NCBI GenBank assembly: GCA_019722365.1
Contig: JADFUC010000743.1
Span: 90,324 to 154,323 of the forward strand
Source of the DNA: Lithospermum erythrorhizon
Taxonomy: Eukaryota; Streptophyta; Magnoliopsida; Boraginales; Boraginaceae
Length of the DNA: 64,000 bases
Reading direction: 5' to 3'
Both the position numbers and the translations under genes were made by a program. Under the pieces are notes generated by a model that was not told the origin of the DNA, searched no databases, and saw only the letters and a program-made list of their open reading frames with translations. Positions 23,190 to 33,759 of this stretch are shown one piece after another. Position 1 is the stretch's first letter, and the number at the start of each line of letters is the position of its first letter.

Positions 23190-24660
23190 TCACGAAGTCG
23201 GCCGCCGAGGTTAGACTCCGTTAGTAGAAATGGATACCCGAGTCGGCCAGTTCATAAAAATAAAAAAAGACTAGATTTAAAAAACAGCTTTAAGCAAGAA
23301 AAGTAGAAAATAGTTCCATACGCAACGGGATATCATCGTGGCGAAAACCTAACCCAACATCACCATCACATATTCGATACATAAGAGTATTATAAAAAAA
23401 CAGGAGCTGCTCAATACATCCATAATATAAATCACCCACAACCGAGTAAACACGATCACAAAACTGAAGTACATTGTGAAATAAAATGATCACTGAGATC
23501 CCCTAGCCACCACGCCTCGCCACCTAAAGGATAAACAACGAGTTCAAGAAGGTCAACAGCCGGCTCTACAACAACTACTCAACCCGAAAAGTTTGAGGTC
23601 AGCTCTAAGTCACAAAGGGAAACTTATCGGCCGGGAGCGGTGACTCCATTGATAATCTGAATGAAGTCAAGAAGTAGAAACCCACCCATGAATATATATA
23701 TATATATATATAAAAACTAGCGCTCGGGTCAATAGTAAAACACTAAACAAATAATAACGCCATCTCTACTTAGTATTTGGATAGCTTTATATTCATAGCA
23801 GTAATAATAGAACGCGAAGATCTAAATATAATGAATACATGATTTGAAAGTAACACGTGTTCTGCCAGGCTTCATCAAGATGACAAGTAACTTTCATATC
23901 CTTCATATTACACAAGCCCCACGTAATCTCGAAGGTCCACAAAATCACCAACACCAACAAAAATACCAAAACACTCTGCATCCCGATGATCCCAACCAAA
24001 ACAACGCTTCACAAGTCGAATACCGACATATGCTATAACAACCCAAAGGGTCACATATGCCCACAACGTGCTATAACGACTCTCGTAGGTCACACATATA
24101 TAAAGTATCTCAATTATCCATAACATAAAAATATCCACTCCGCCTGCTGGGCGGTACACTCCACTCGTCCATAATTACCGATCGTTTCCTCATACGCTGA
24201 TTCTGACTCAACCCCTAACACACAATTCAAGACCCACTACATGAGACCACACATGACTCCACCAAAAGTTCAACAGCACAGTTTCACATGTCACAATTAA
24301 CCACAGCACCCACAACAATAAATCACAGTCATGTTTACACGTCTTACATATTATAATCAAACATTTCGCAGTCAATACCGCATCATCAATGCAATATATC
24401 ACCCCTAACACATGTCATCTACCAATAACAAGAAATAATACAAATAAAAGAAGAATATTACATAAGCAAAGATCTACAATCCGCATAACATGCAAATGTA
24501 AGGAACCAACACAGTGAGAGAACCTCACATGCGCTTAGTACCACAAGAAATAAAACAACCTCCTGATCCAAAGTTCAACTCCTAAAAATAATATAATAAG
24601 ATTACATTTTCCATCAATACTTTTGTAGAGTCATACCTTAATTATATTCCGGTGATCTAT
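23190..24660. other. LTR-like non-coding segment
   Basis: Higher GC than its flanks, sharp composition change at both sides, no ORF of any family. Near 24031-24110 there are two diverged copies of a unit (ctataacaacccaaagggtc / ctataacgactctcgtaggt) resembling the small hairpin arrays in the LTR-like segments at 48.7-50 and 56-58 kb. Also a TATA-dinucleotide run at 23696-23712. A solo LTR is possible, but no TG...CA ends or target duplication were established. Confidence 0.3.
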
Positions 24661-26214
24661 TTAATCAAACTAGGTGTTCCTCCTACTTTTAAATGTATTC
24701 TTAAGAATTATCTGTGCTGAACTAATGTTAGCTAACTATTTAAAATTTTAATCCTCAATATTTTATAAAAAATCAAGTAAATATCATAATAGGTCCAAAA
24801 TTCTAATATTTTACCAAGTAGGTCCAAAATGTACTATATATTTAATAAAATCATTTTTATATTTTTATGTATAAAAACTTGGTTTATTTCAATTTAATCT
24901 CCCAAAACTAGTCATTTACTCATCAATAATTCAAAATAAATACTCAAACGAACTCCAAAAAATTTAATATTTGATTATAGTCCGACCATACTGCAGTAAA
25001 ATATAAAATTCAGTTTCTAAATTTATAATCATAAAAAATTTCACCTTTTTATTAAAAATCTTCATTCTAGTTAATAAATAAATAAAAAATAGCAATATTT
25101 TCCAAAAATTCCAAGATTATTATATGTTGGTTGAAATCCAGTAATAAACATAATAAAATATTATTTTTATTTTTAAAAAGTCAAAATTTATAATTTATTT
25201 TATTTTATACCTCAAAAAATCCGAAAATTATAATATATAAAATTAATTAAAAATCCGGAAAATAACTATTTCTTCTCATGAATATATTACTGGAAAACTT
25301 TATTATTATATCTATAATCATAAACATCTCAAATCTAAACATATCTATCATAAAATTCGAATTTTAATTTAATTATATAAAATTTAAATAAATTATAAAT
25401 TAAAAAAATTCAATTCTTTCCATTAACAATGACCAATCTAGACAAAGATCTTAATTTATCACCTCCCAGTTATTAAATTCTAAACCTTAAATTTTCAAAT
25501 TTTTGAAATTCTCCAAAACTCAAAAAGATGAAGATTAATTTTAAACGACGAAGACGGTAAGAAGACGCAGATATTTTCGAATTTTACAAAGGTCGAGGAT
25601 CAAAGGAAAGAGAAAATCCAGTTCTTTAAAAAAGAGCATTGTTTTTTTTTGGTTAGTGGTTGAAGGCTTTTCTTTTATTACCTTATAAAAAATAAAAAAG
25701 TCTATTAATAAAAAATGCGCTTTCAAGCAATTGCTAATCTAACATAATTTTTTAAACCCGCACGTAAAATCGTAATCAACTTTTCCTCCTCCTAATTAAC
25801 TTTTTACCTTATCATTTAAGCCGCTATTCGAGAATATTACGTTTCCTGAATCCCGCTTTTATTATATTACGCCGAATTACCACCTCACTCATTTTAATTA
25901 ATTAAACTGGCCGGGTTATTTCAAGAAAGGTCCTCCCTCTATTTATATATATGCATACTATTCTCCATCTAATCGTATGTACAAAATATTTATCAAATAC
26001 ATAGCTAAAGAGATTTATGTAATAAAAAAGAGGAGAAACTTCTTTCTCAATCAAGTAGTTCTACCTGACACAACGCTCCGGTGATATTCTATTCACGCCT
26101 CTGAATTTTGGTATACGTCAATATTAATTTGCATGCTTTATTTTACATATATATACGAGCATTCATGTAATTCAAGATGATTACGCTTTCACGCTTAATT
26201 AATCATCTAACAAA

Positions 26215-26620
26215 AAATGTAGGCTGGTTCCTTTGTCTATTCTTTTATCTATAAAAACTACCCTTCTACTTCAAATAATTCATATAACAGCTTTTGGATG
26301 CAAATTGAATTAAGAGAAGAGGGGTCTCATTCCAATTTCCAACCCGTTAGTAGTCACTTTCCTAAAGAATCCCTTATCATAATTTTGGTAAACCTTTTTC
26401 TCCATACTTGGGAAATGGACGATTCATGAAGATGGTATGTGAATGTGACATGATGAACACCCTCACCTCTCTTTTTTCTGTTTCTCCAATAGAACATTAT
26501 TACCTAGGTAGCTACAAATGCAATACACATATCTTGCTACATAAACCATGCAAGCTGAAATAATAGAGGTTGTTTCTTTGTTCTATTTTATCTATAAAAC
26601 TACCTCTACTTCAACTCCTC
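26215..26620 (+). repeat. Duplicated promoter-like block upstream of the MADS exon
   Basis: ggttcctttgtctattcttt at 26225 and ggttgtttctttgttctatt at 26569 both run into tatctataaaa, ctacc and tctacttcaa. The TATA-like tatctataaaa plus the CT-rich leader therefore occurs twice, about 345 bases apart. The second copy is closest to the MADS start codon. Confidence 0.5.
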
Positions 26621-26862
26621 AATTCCATTTTCTGCAAACTCTTCTACTTCACCTCTACACATAACACATAAGTATCGGACCTCTCTAGCTACTTGGCTTA
26701 ACTAGAATTTCTTGTTTACTACTCATATCATCATATTTTCTCTCCCCTCCCCCCATTTCTACTTTCTTGTTCATAGTTTCGATAAAAAAACTACTCCACC
26801 ATTGACTACAATTCTTGTTTTCTCTTTGAACTTTGTTTTGCTAATTTCAGCTTTCGTTGAAG

Positions 26863-27036
26863 ATGGAGTTTCCTGATAACAATCAAGAATATGATAACAC
26901 AACTAATAGGCAAGTCAGCTTTTGCAAGCGCATAAATGGTTTGCTTATTAAGAAGGCCTATGAGTTGTCTGTTCTTTGTGTTGCTGAAGTTGCCCTTATT
27001 GTCTTCTCTAGCCTCTATGAGTATGCAAACAAGAAA
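26863..27036 (+). pseudogene. AGAMOUS-like MADS-box first exon, damaged
   Basis: From the ATG at 26863 the frame reads [20 protein letters not shown], then [20 protein letters not shown], then [18 protein letters not shown]. This is the MADS DNA-binding domain of the AGAMOUS/PLENA clade (C-class floral identity factors that bind CArG boxes). Differences that should abolish function: the start of the domain (the GRGKIEIKRIE region that contacts DNA) is missing; Arg to Ile in the CKRRNG motif; an inserted Ile in LLKKAYEL; Cys-Asp changed to Cys-Val; and Gly-Arg lost after VFSS. Each change is in frame, so the ORF continues into proline-codon DNA. No I, K or C domain exons are convincing downstream. 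A 67-base exon-like piece (28514-28581, flanked by AG and GT) has a weak resemblance to the next exon of such genes. An expressed but altered protein cannot be excluded, but a relic is more likely. Confidence 0.72.
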
Positions 27037-27300
27037 CTCCACCTCATCACCACCACCTCCACCGCTAATTCCACCATCTCCACCTCCACCTCCTTCACCA
27101 CTTCCACCCCTAAGTCCACCTACACCACTACCTGTTCCTCCACCACCACAACCGGAGCTAGTTCGCCACTCAATAGGTTGTTCCATATCACCACCGGACC
27201 AATTTCGACACTCATTATGTTGTTCTATATCATCTCCACCACCACCACCACCGCTGCCGCCACTTCGACATTCCGTAGGTAGGTTGTCCCATCCTCGTTA
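27037..27300 (+). other. Proline-codon repeat DNA fused behind the MADS exon
   Basis: A run of CCACC-type repeats. In the frame continuing from the MADS exon it reads Thr/Ser-rich, ending at a stop after 27282. In the next frame it reads Pro-rich ([20 protein letters not shown] and on to 27301). The opposite strand reads Gly-rich. Within it, a unit of about 55 bases containing ttcgccactcaataggttgt / ttcgacactcattatgttgt / ttcgacattccgtaggtagg occurs three times. It resembles extensin or proline-rich protein coding DNA, but no start or signal peptide of its own is visible. Which frame, if any, was once used is unclear. Confidence 0.45.
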
Positions 27301-27309
27301 ACTAATAAA

Positions 27310-29330
27310 GTTTAATGTTTTAGAGTTTTGCATACAACAAAAATTAAACTGAAAAGCGTTTAATGATTGACATCATATCATATGTTGATATAGTTTGTAA
27401 ATAATGATGTATTTCTGTACTTCTGTTAGTTGTTTGATGAATTTGGGTATTTAGATAATGAGTTTCAAGATTTGGGCTGAACTGAATGCATGGGAACTTT
27501 GTCTGATTGTAGTTTAAGCTGTAAAGTATAAGGTTGGTTATAGATCTTGATGTTGATGTTGGTTTTGTTTATGGTATAAATGCTGATTTGATTCAAATTA
27601 TAGAGTTTAATGATTGATAAAAGCGTAACGTTGACTATTATATAATGAACGCTTATAAATCGGAGCTAAAGTGGACAAGCATGAATATTAAAACACTTAC
27701 ACTTCAACCACCTCTCTTCTCCTTATTTTGTTTCTTCTTTGATTTCTACAGGTATCATTCTTTTACACCCCCACTTGCTGGTACGTGTTTCCTATTTCTG
27801 AATTTGTTAATTGAGAAATTATTGTTAATTTATTTTAAGAGTGTCCATTATTTGTGATCATTTTAGAAGTTTGTAATAATGAATGCCAAATGTAAGCTAA
27901 AAAATGATTATACTCTATTTGTAATTTATTGTCGCCAAATTATTTCAACTATCAAGTGGTTCTAAATAAGACTTAATAAAAAATTAACTATGATACACAA
28001 TTAATATATAAAAGGGAAAAAAAAATTAAAAGATACGAAGAGAAAAAATCTCCCAAAAAATTATTATTTGACTGATCATTCGATATAATACTTCATTAGG
28101 TTTATTTTAAAGTGTTTTGAATGAACTAAACACTTTTAGTTAAATGTGTAAACCTTACACTTAATTTTATGTTAATTTAACATCTACAGTTATTTGATGA
28201 GTCTGCACCAAAAAAATCAACTAATAAAATGCAAAATGTGATTAGGGATAAAGGAGTGTATTTTTTATTTTAAATTAAAAATTATCAAATTGACGGAATC
28301 AAAAAGTAAGATAATACGGAATACATTTTTTTTACTATGAAATCAAAGTCTACTCATTCTTGTAATTCAAATATTGAAATGGTAATGCAAGAAATGGAAC
28401 ATCAAAACGTAACATCCAGTTGGCACAAAACATTAAACGGAAACATCCTTGAAACTTTGATTGGCAGACAACATAAAAGATAACCAACTTAACCAAGTTG
28501 AGTCTACTCTTTTGTAGGTTCTCACAGCAGCAGCATCCACTGGAGCTTACTACAATCAGCAGCGAACTTACTTGGGTTCTTCAGGTACATTTAAAATCTC
28601 TTTTTAACTTGTCCTAATTCTTTATTCCTTTCATCCTAGTCAAGTTATTGTTTTGATTATGATTACAATGCAGCTTGATGGATATCTCCACATGTTTTCG
28701 TAGTTTTAGATTGTTTCCATAACGTTTCTCATTTCTAATTTCCGAAACATTTCTATGTTTCGTGAATACAAAACTCATGTTCAAAACAAAATTTAGAACA
28801 ACGATACTAGCATTATTACTTATCAAATTTTCATTTTGTAACTATAACTTATCATCATCCAACCTTTGTTTACTACCCCATTCAGATTAGCTGTCGTCTT
28901 CATCACCAGCTTTGCTTTGCTGGTTCCTGCTGCTTCCACCCACACCACACTTTGTAAGTTTTATACCCTCCATTTTCATCTTCATTCTAGAGATGTAAGG
29001 AAAATTGTTTGTGAGTTTTATTCCCTCCGAGTATCTTATTTTCTAGGTCACCAAACAATGACTTCTAACAAGCTATTTCTTTTGATGCTTAAAAAAAAAA
29101 AATAAGAATAAGATTTTATTAGATCATAAGTTATTGATCTTATATTTCAAATGAATTTTTGGTTTTACAAAATTTTATTTGTAATATGCCCAACAATATT
29201 GAAATATCAAATTTTATCAATAATGATTTTCTACTAGTAATATTAAAATATCATATTTATCAATACCTTTATTTACTCAAATAATAGTTAAAGATGCTTA
29301 CAAAAAAATTTGTAAACATCCAAGTCGACT
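27310..29330. other. Mostly non-coding, two exon-like pieces
   Basis: AT-rich DNA. Two short blocks have splice-like edges on the plus strand: 28514-28581 (acceptor TTTGTAG, donor CAG|GTACAT) and about 28887-28956 (acceptor CATTCAG, donor TTT|GTAAGT). The second reads LAVVFITSFALLVPAASTHT, a hydrophobic signal-peptide-like stretch, and could be the remains of the first coding exon of the downstream pectin acetylesterase, but it has no ATG in the right place. Confidence 0.3.
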
Positions 29331-29340
29331 CAATTTCTAA

Positions 29341-29440
29341 AGATTGTTTTGGGAGGACAAACCGATTTATGAGAAGTGTCAAAAATATTACCTCGGTCGG
29401 CATGACAAAGATTCCTTTGACATCACAAGCGTGATAAAAA
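29341..29440 (-). pseudogene. Extra inverted copy of PAE exon C end and intron C/D
   Basis: agattgttttgggaggacaa, gatttatgagaagtg and caaaaatattacct at 29341-29393 are the reverse complement of intron C/D (30930-30984). The following ggcatgacaaagattccttt is the reverse complement of the end of exon C. It is less diverged than the main left arm and lies outside the order expected for it, so it is a separate duplication. Confidence 0.7.
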
Positions 29441-29469
29441 TTGTGTGGTTTTATTTGAAATTAATTATC

Positions 29470-30410
29470 AGACAGCCACTAAACAACTTCACTATAATAC
29501 CCATTTTGCGTTTCTTCATTATCATTTTGCGTTATAGAACACCTCCAGTTTTCAATGGCCTCCATTCTCTATCAGCGATGTTGATCATAGGGGAACTGCC
29601 ACGATCGTCTTTACCACCGGGAGCGTGACTTGCCAGTCCGGTCAAGTTGCACTGGCCTGGCGCAAAATGCTTTGAACTTCCCTTGTTGACCAGCCCATGA
29701 TTTATTAAACTTTGAAACCACGACCTTTCGCTCGCAAGCACACGCCGTAAAATTGGGGATGAGTTGTCTACATTTATTAAAGTCTTGAGGTCCTTGCTTT
29801 AAATTCATGACGTAAGCGAACAACGCCGCCTCCTCATCAGATACATCGAAATCTTCTGATGAAAAATAAATTTGAACTATAAAAACATTTTAAAATACTG
29901 ATTTTAGTTGCACCAAATGACGCCGCAATATTTTATTTGGGTTCTGCTGCGAATGGTTGCCATTACCGCCAGGCCTCCTCGGTTAGCGGTTTATGGCGAT
30001 TGTTTCGAGGACAAGACGGAGAAGTGCCAAAAATAGCCGGCCGGCATGCAGATACCTTTGCCCAGACCATGCCGCTTAAGACTTCTAATTGCCGAGATAA
30101 TTTTAAGATTAAGTTTTGAGCCTATTTAATGACTGACACCAGCTCTATGTCAATATGAATAATCCTGCATCCTATATCGGGCAGCTGGTCACCTATTCGC
30201 CATCCGCAAAGCAGGTGACATGTATCTTGCCCGTTGAAATCTGGGCATCGTTATGGGCGCTGGCGACGTGCCTGAAAAGGTGCAGACTGAAGCGGTATTT
30301 TTTCTGTGCCCATTTTCTGAGCATTGCTGTGCTCCAACAGTTTGACATGTTATTTGCGGCCTCAGTGATAACCATGATTTGGTCATCGTATAGCCACATT
30401 TTAAATAATA
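29470..30410 (-). pseudogene. Degenerate inverted copy of pectin acetylesterase exons A-F
   Basis: Reading the minus strand from 30410 downward recovers, in order, diverged versions of exons and introns of the plus-strand gene at 30462 onward. They are exon A (about 30390-30260), exon B (about 30245-30190, ending in CFADGE where the gene has SFAGDGE), intron B/C, exon C (about 30080-30040), intron C/D (gaggacaagacggagaagtg near 30006), exon D traces (29880-29990), exon E end (near 29750), intron E/F with exon F (aagttcaaagcattttgc at 29679-29662) and the start of intron F (29612-29480). Blocks are shortened and full of indels, and the copy is richer in GC and CpG than the gene. It cannot code. 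Open frames on both strands of this stretch are by-products. It could be an old inverted duplication or an assembly artefact (see findings). Confidence 0.72.
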
Positions 30411-30461
30411 TTAAATTTCATTAAATGTAGCTGAATCTAATATTATTCCAAATGTAATGAG

Positions 30462-33400
30462 GTTGGTGTAATGACATTAAATCATGCGTTATCCGTAAAT
30501 TTACTAAATTTGGATCGTCTAGACGCATGGCAAAACAATATAAATTTGTTGGAATTTTAAGCAATAAAGCTCAAGAAAATCCAGGTTTTAGAAAAATTTC
30601 ATCTGTCTTATATCCTTCAATTATCTTCTTTCAATTTGGCCCCATTTTGTGGATTTCTTTTAAACTGGAACAAGGTACATGTCCGCTATTGTGATGGTGC
30701 CTCTTTTGCCGGGGATGGTGAATATAAGGTATTAACATACATTATGGAGTTCTTTAGGATTAATTTCATATTGACCCATAAATTCTAGTATCAAGTCATT
30801 AAATAAATAAAACTAATCTTAAAGAAATAAATTTATCTCCAGAAAGCGGGGCTCCAGTTTCGAGGCCAACGCATATATGCAGCGGCTATCGAAGATCTAA
30901 TGGCAAAGGGAATGCGTCATGCCGATCAGGTAATATTTTTGGCACTTCTCATAAATCCATCTTGTCCTCCCAAAACAATCTCATAAATTGTATCTCAGGC
31001 ACTTCTTTCGGGAGGCTCTGCTGGTGGTGTAGCTGTGCTTTTGCATTGTGATGCATTCAGCAGCTTATTTTCAAGAACCACAAGAGTAAAATGTCTGAGC
31101 GATGGTGGACTATTCATGGACACGTAAATCTCTAATCAATTATCATTTAGTTATAGCTACTAAAATCAAGTATTGTTTTAAAATGTATTTTTTTTATAGT
31201 TCAAATTTATTTTTTCATTAGGGTTGATGTATCTGGTGGGCATAGTATGAGGAGCCGTGTCTACGGCGTTGTTAGCTTGCAGGTATTTGAAAATTCGTAG
31301 TTGATGTATCTGGTGGGCATAGACTATCCTTATCCTAATTTCTGATATGTGCAATTCAACAGGGAGTTCAAAGCATTTTGCCCGGTAGTTGTACAAGCCG
31401 CTTTGACCCAGTTTTTGTAAGTCGCATACATTAATTTTAAAAGACGATCATTATTATTAGTTCCCCTCTTACCCTATGATGACATGAAACTTTGATAGAG
31501 GCGGAATCTAGCATTGAAGTTTAAGGTGTTTTTTCTATAGCATAAAATGTTGAGAATAAATAAAAGAAATTTTACAAAATAAGATTTTATTATAGTGAAG
31601 TTTGTTTAGTGGCGGATCTCGAACTCATATTATACGAACGCCAACATATTACGAGTTAATTAATTTCAAATAAAAAATTTATTATTTTGTATTCAATTAA
31701 TATATTTTTATATAAAATGACTTATAATGAATAGTGTAGAGAATGTTTTTGATGGAGGGAGACAATCACTGTATTTTGATAAAATAATTCACTTTTTGTA
31801 ATGTAATAAAAATTTAAAATTGGAGGGGATCACATAGTGGTGTTATCGTCCGGATCCGTCCAGTTCTTGCATATCCCGGAACCCTCCCGTTAAGGAAACC
31901 GGGTAAATCGAAACTGAACCGATAACATATGTATTAAGGCCCGAGTCTTATTATTTATTTAGTCCGAGTTCAAGTTGTATTATAGTTATAGTTATTGGAT
32001 TAGGCCCGTAGGGTTTCATAGAGTAGTATATAAAGGGATGACCCCTCATTGTAATCACCAAGACTGATTCTTCAATATTACATACAATTTATCAATATGG
32101 GTTAAAAAAATATCCTGGTACCGAACTGATACGTGTTGTATAAAAATAATAAAAAGGTAAGAGGGAAGTGTTGTATGAAAATAATAAAAGATAAAGAGGG
32201 AAGAAATGGAAGAACATAAAAAGCTATAGAATTTGGGAAGAAAAAAAGTAAGAAAAAGATAAGAGGTTAGAGAAAATAAATAAAAGATAGTCTTTAGACT
32301 TAATAGGAGAGATGATGAGCTCCTAGTTGAAATTTCCACATTCTGGAGGCAAACATAAACCTAGCCATATTTGATGTCAGCAACCTTTTTCTTTCTTTTT
32401 TTGCAAACGAGATTAGAAAAGACACAACTCTTTGGACTAGAGTAATAGACATTAGACAAGAAGAAAAATATGAATGAAAAGGAAGAAGATTCGAGTAGAA
32501 TAGAAGAAGTGCAAAAGCAAAATTAGTTAGGTCGCTTTGATTGAACCTATCTGGATATCATGATAAATATAGATAAAATCACATATTCTAGATAAATAAT
32601 ACAATAATTACTATAATTACATCAATCATAATAATACCAAATCACAATAATATATTTAATACAATAATATCAACAATATCTAATAATATCTCTAATAGGT
32701 TCTCGATTAAAAAGTGACAAATTAATGATCCGATTTTATTGGACTGATAGTCCGGCACATCTCAGATCTCCTGGTCCAATAATATCACTAGGATCTCCGG
32801 GTTCCCGTCCATTAACATGGCTGCCAATTTGTTCGATATAAAAATTCCAACATATGGGATAATATTACATATTTAGGAATAATGTTGGCTTATTCTAAAC
32901 AAAATTTGTTTGTTTTTTATCACATCTATCGCTTATTTTCTAATTTTATGTGGTTCTAAATATTTTTTTCTACAGTGTTTCTTCCCGCAGAATCTAATTA
33001 ACTACGTAAAAACTCCTTTGTTTATTCTTAATGCTGCGTATGATACGGCCCAGGTAATTAATAAATAACTTTGTTGTCACAAGATCTGCACATTTTTCAT
33101 GATTGTATTTTGACCTATCTTTTATGTGTAGATTCAAGCTGGTATAGCTCCAAATGTATCAGATCCTGAAGGCAAATGGAACGGTTGCAAGTTAAACTTT
33201 GCAAACTGTTCATCATCACAAATTAAGATTTTTCAAAGTGAGTTTTATGCCATTAGAATTTTAATATTCTTCACTTGTTAATAATATTGTTTGCTTTTTT
33301 ATCTCCGATCAAATTAGGAAGTCACTTTATATATTTTTCAGAATTTAGAAATGAAATGGTGAAAGCTGTCCAAGGCTTTGGAGCTAAAAGACAAAATGGT

Positions 33401-33742
33401 CTATTTATAAATTCATGTTTCGCACACACTCAATCAGATAAGCAGGTCACATGGCTTTCTAAGAAACCCCCAATGATCGATAATAAGGTATGACTCAATA
33501 TATGAAAATCCACCTCAAATTTGTACTACTTTATGGCAATTAAATGAAAAATGATAATCATGTTTCGTTTTGTTTAAGAATTAATATTCGTACTAAAAAT
33601 TATGGTTGGCAAAATTTTATAGGGAATATCACGTTCTGTTGGAGATTGGTATTTTGACCGTTCAGAGATTAAGAAAATTGGTCTTCCTTATCCATATGAG
33701 AAAACTTGTCACAACGAGATCCTCACTACATCCCCATATTGA
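30462..33742 (+). CDS. Pectin acetylesterase (Notum/PAE family), N-terminal exons missing
   Basis: Ten exons: A 30462-30584 ([33 protein letters not shown]), B about 30650-30728 ([20 protein letters not shown]), C 30843-30929 ([20 protein letters not shown]), D 30999-31123 ([20 protein letters not shown]), E 31222-31282, F 31363-31416, G 32976-33053 ([11 protein letters not shown]), H 33132-33237, I 33342-33487 ([16 protein letters not shown]), J 33623-33742 ([13 protein letters not shown], stop TGA). Phases agree from C to J. The family are secreted alpha/beta hydrolases that remove acetyl groups from cell-wall pectin; Ser (GGSAGG), Asp (AAYD) and His (FAHTQ) of the triad are all present. 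Oddities: several cysteines are replaced (GCSAGG to GGSAGG, AHCQ to AHTQ, CPYPCDKTC to LPYPYEKTC). No start codon, signal peptide or the first ~100 residues were found. Exon B lacks a normal AG acceptor and appears to carry a 2-base insertion (ttcttttaaactgg). So it may be a pseudogene, or a gene whose 5' half lies in mis-assembled DNA. Confidence 0.82.
31302..31323 (+). repeat. 22-base echo of exon E inside the next intron
   Basis: ttgatgtatctggtgggcat from the start of exon E (31223) recurs exactly at 31302, 20 bases after the exon's donor. This is typical of a template-switch or filler-DNA event during break repair. It has no splice sites of its own. Confidence 0.85.
31835..32120 (+). mobile_element. 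LTR-like fragment inside intron F of the PAE gene
   Basis: Intron F is 1.56 kb, far longer than its neighbours. It contains a block resembling a copia LTR: a GC-richer start (ttatcgtccggatccgtcca), then a TATA signal (agtagtatataaagggatga near 32020), a leader rich in ttcttcaatattacatac, and a primer-site-like tggtaccgaactg at 32117. No gag or pol follows. Another GC-richer patch at 32735-32840 may be from the same insertion. Boundaries are not certain. Confidence 0.35.
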
Positions 33743-33759
33743 TCTTCATATTTATCTAT

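Noticed and set aside
26806..27186. Glycine-rich protein on the minus strand
   Set aside because: It is the complement of the proline-codon repeat and of the MADS exon; the start lies in no promoter context and the MADS frame explains half of it.
29937..30424. Possible bacterial or contaminant gene, because codon choice and GC content differ from the surroundings
   Set aside because: The minus strand aligns with exons A-C of the PAE gene to the right, so the block is a diverged or noisy inverted copy and not foreign DNA.
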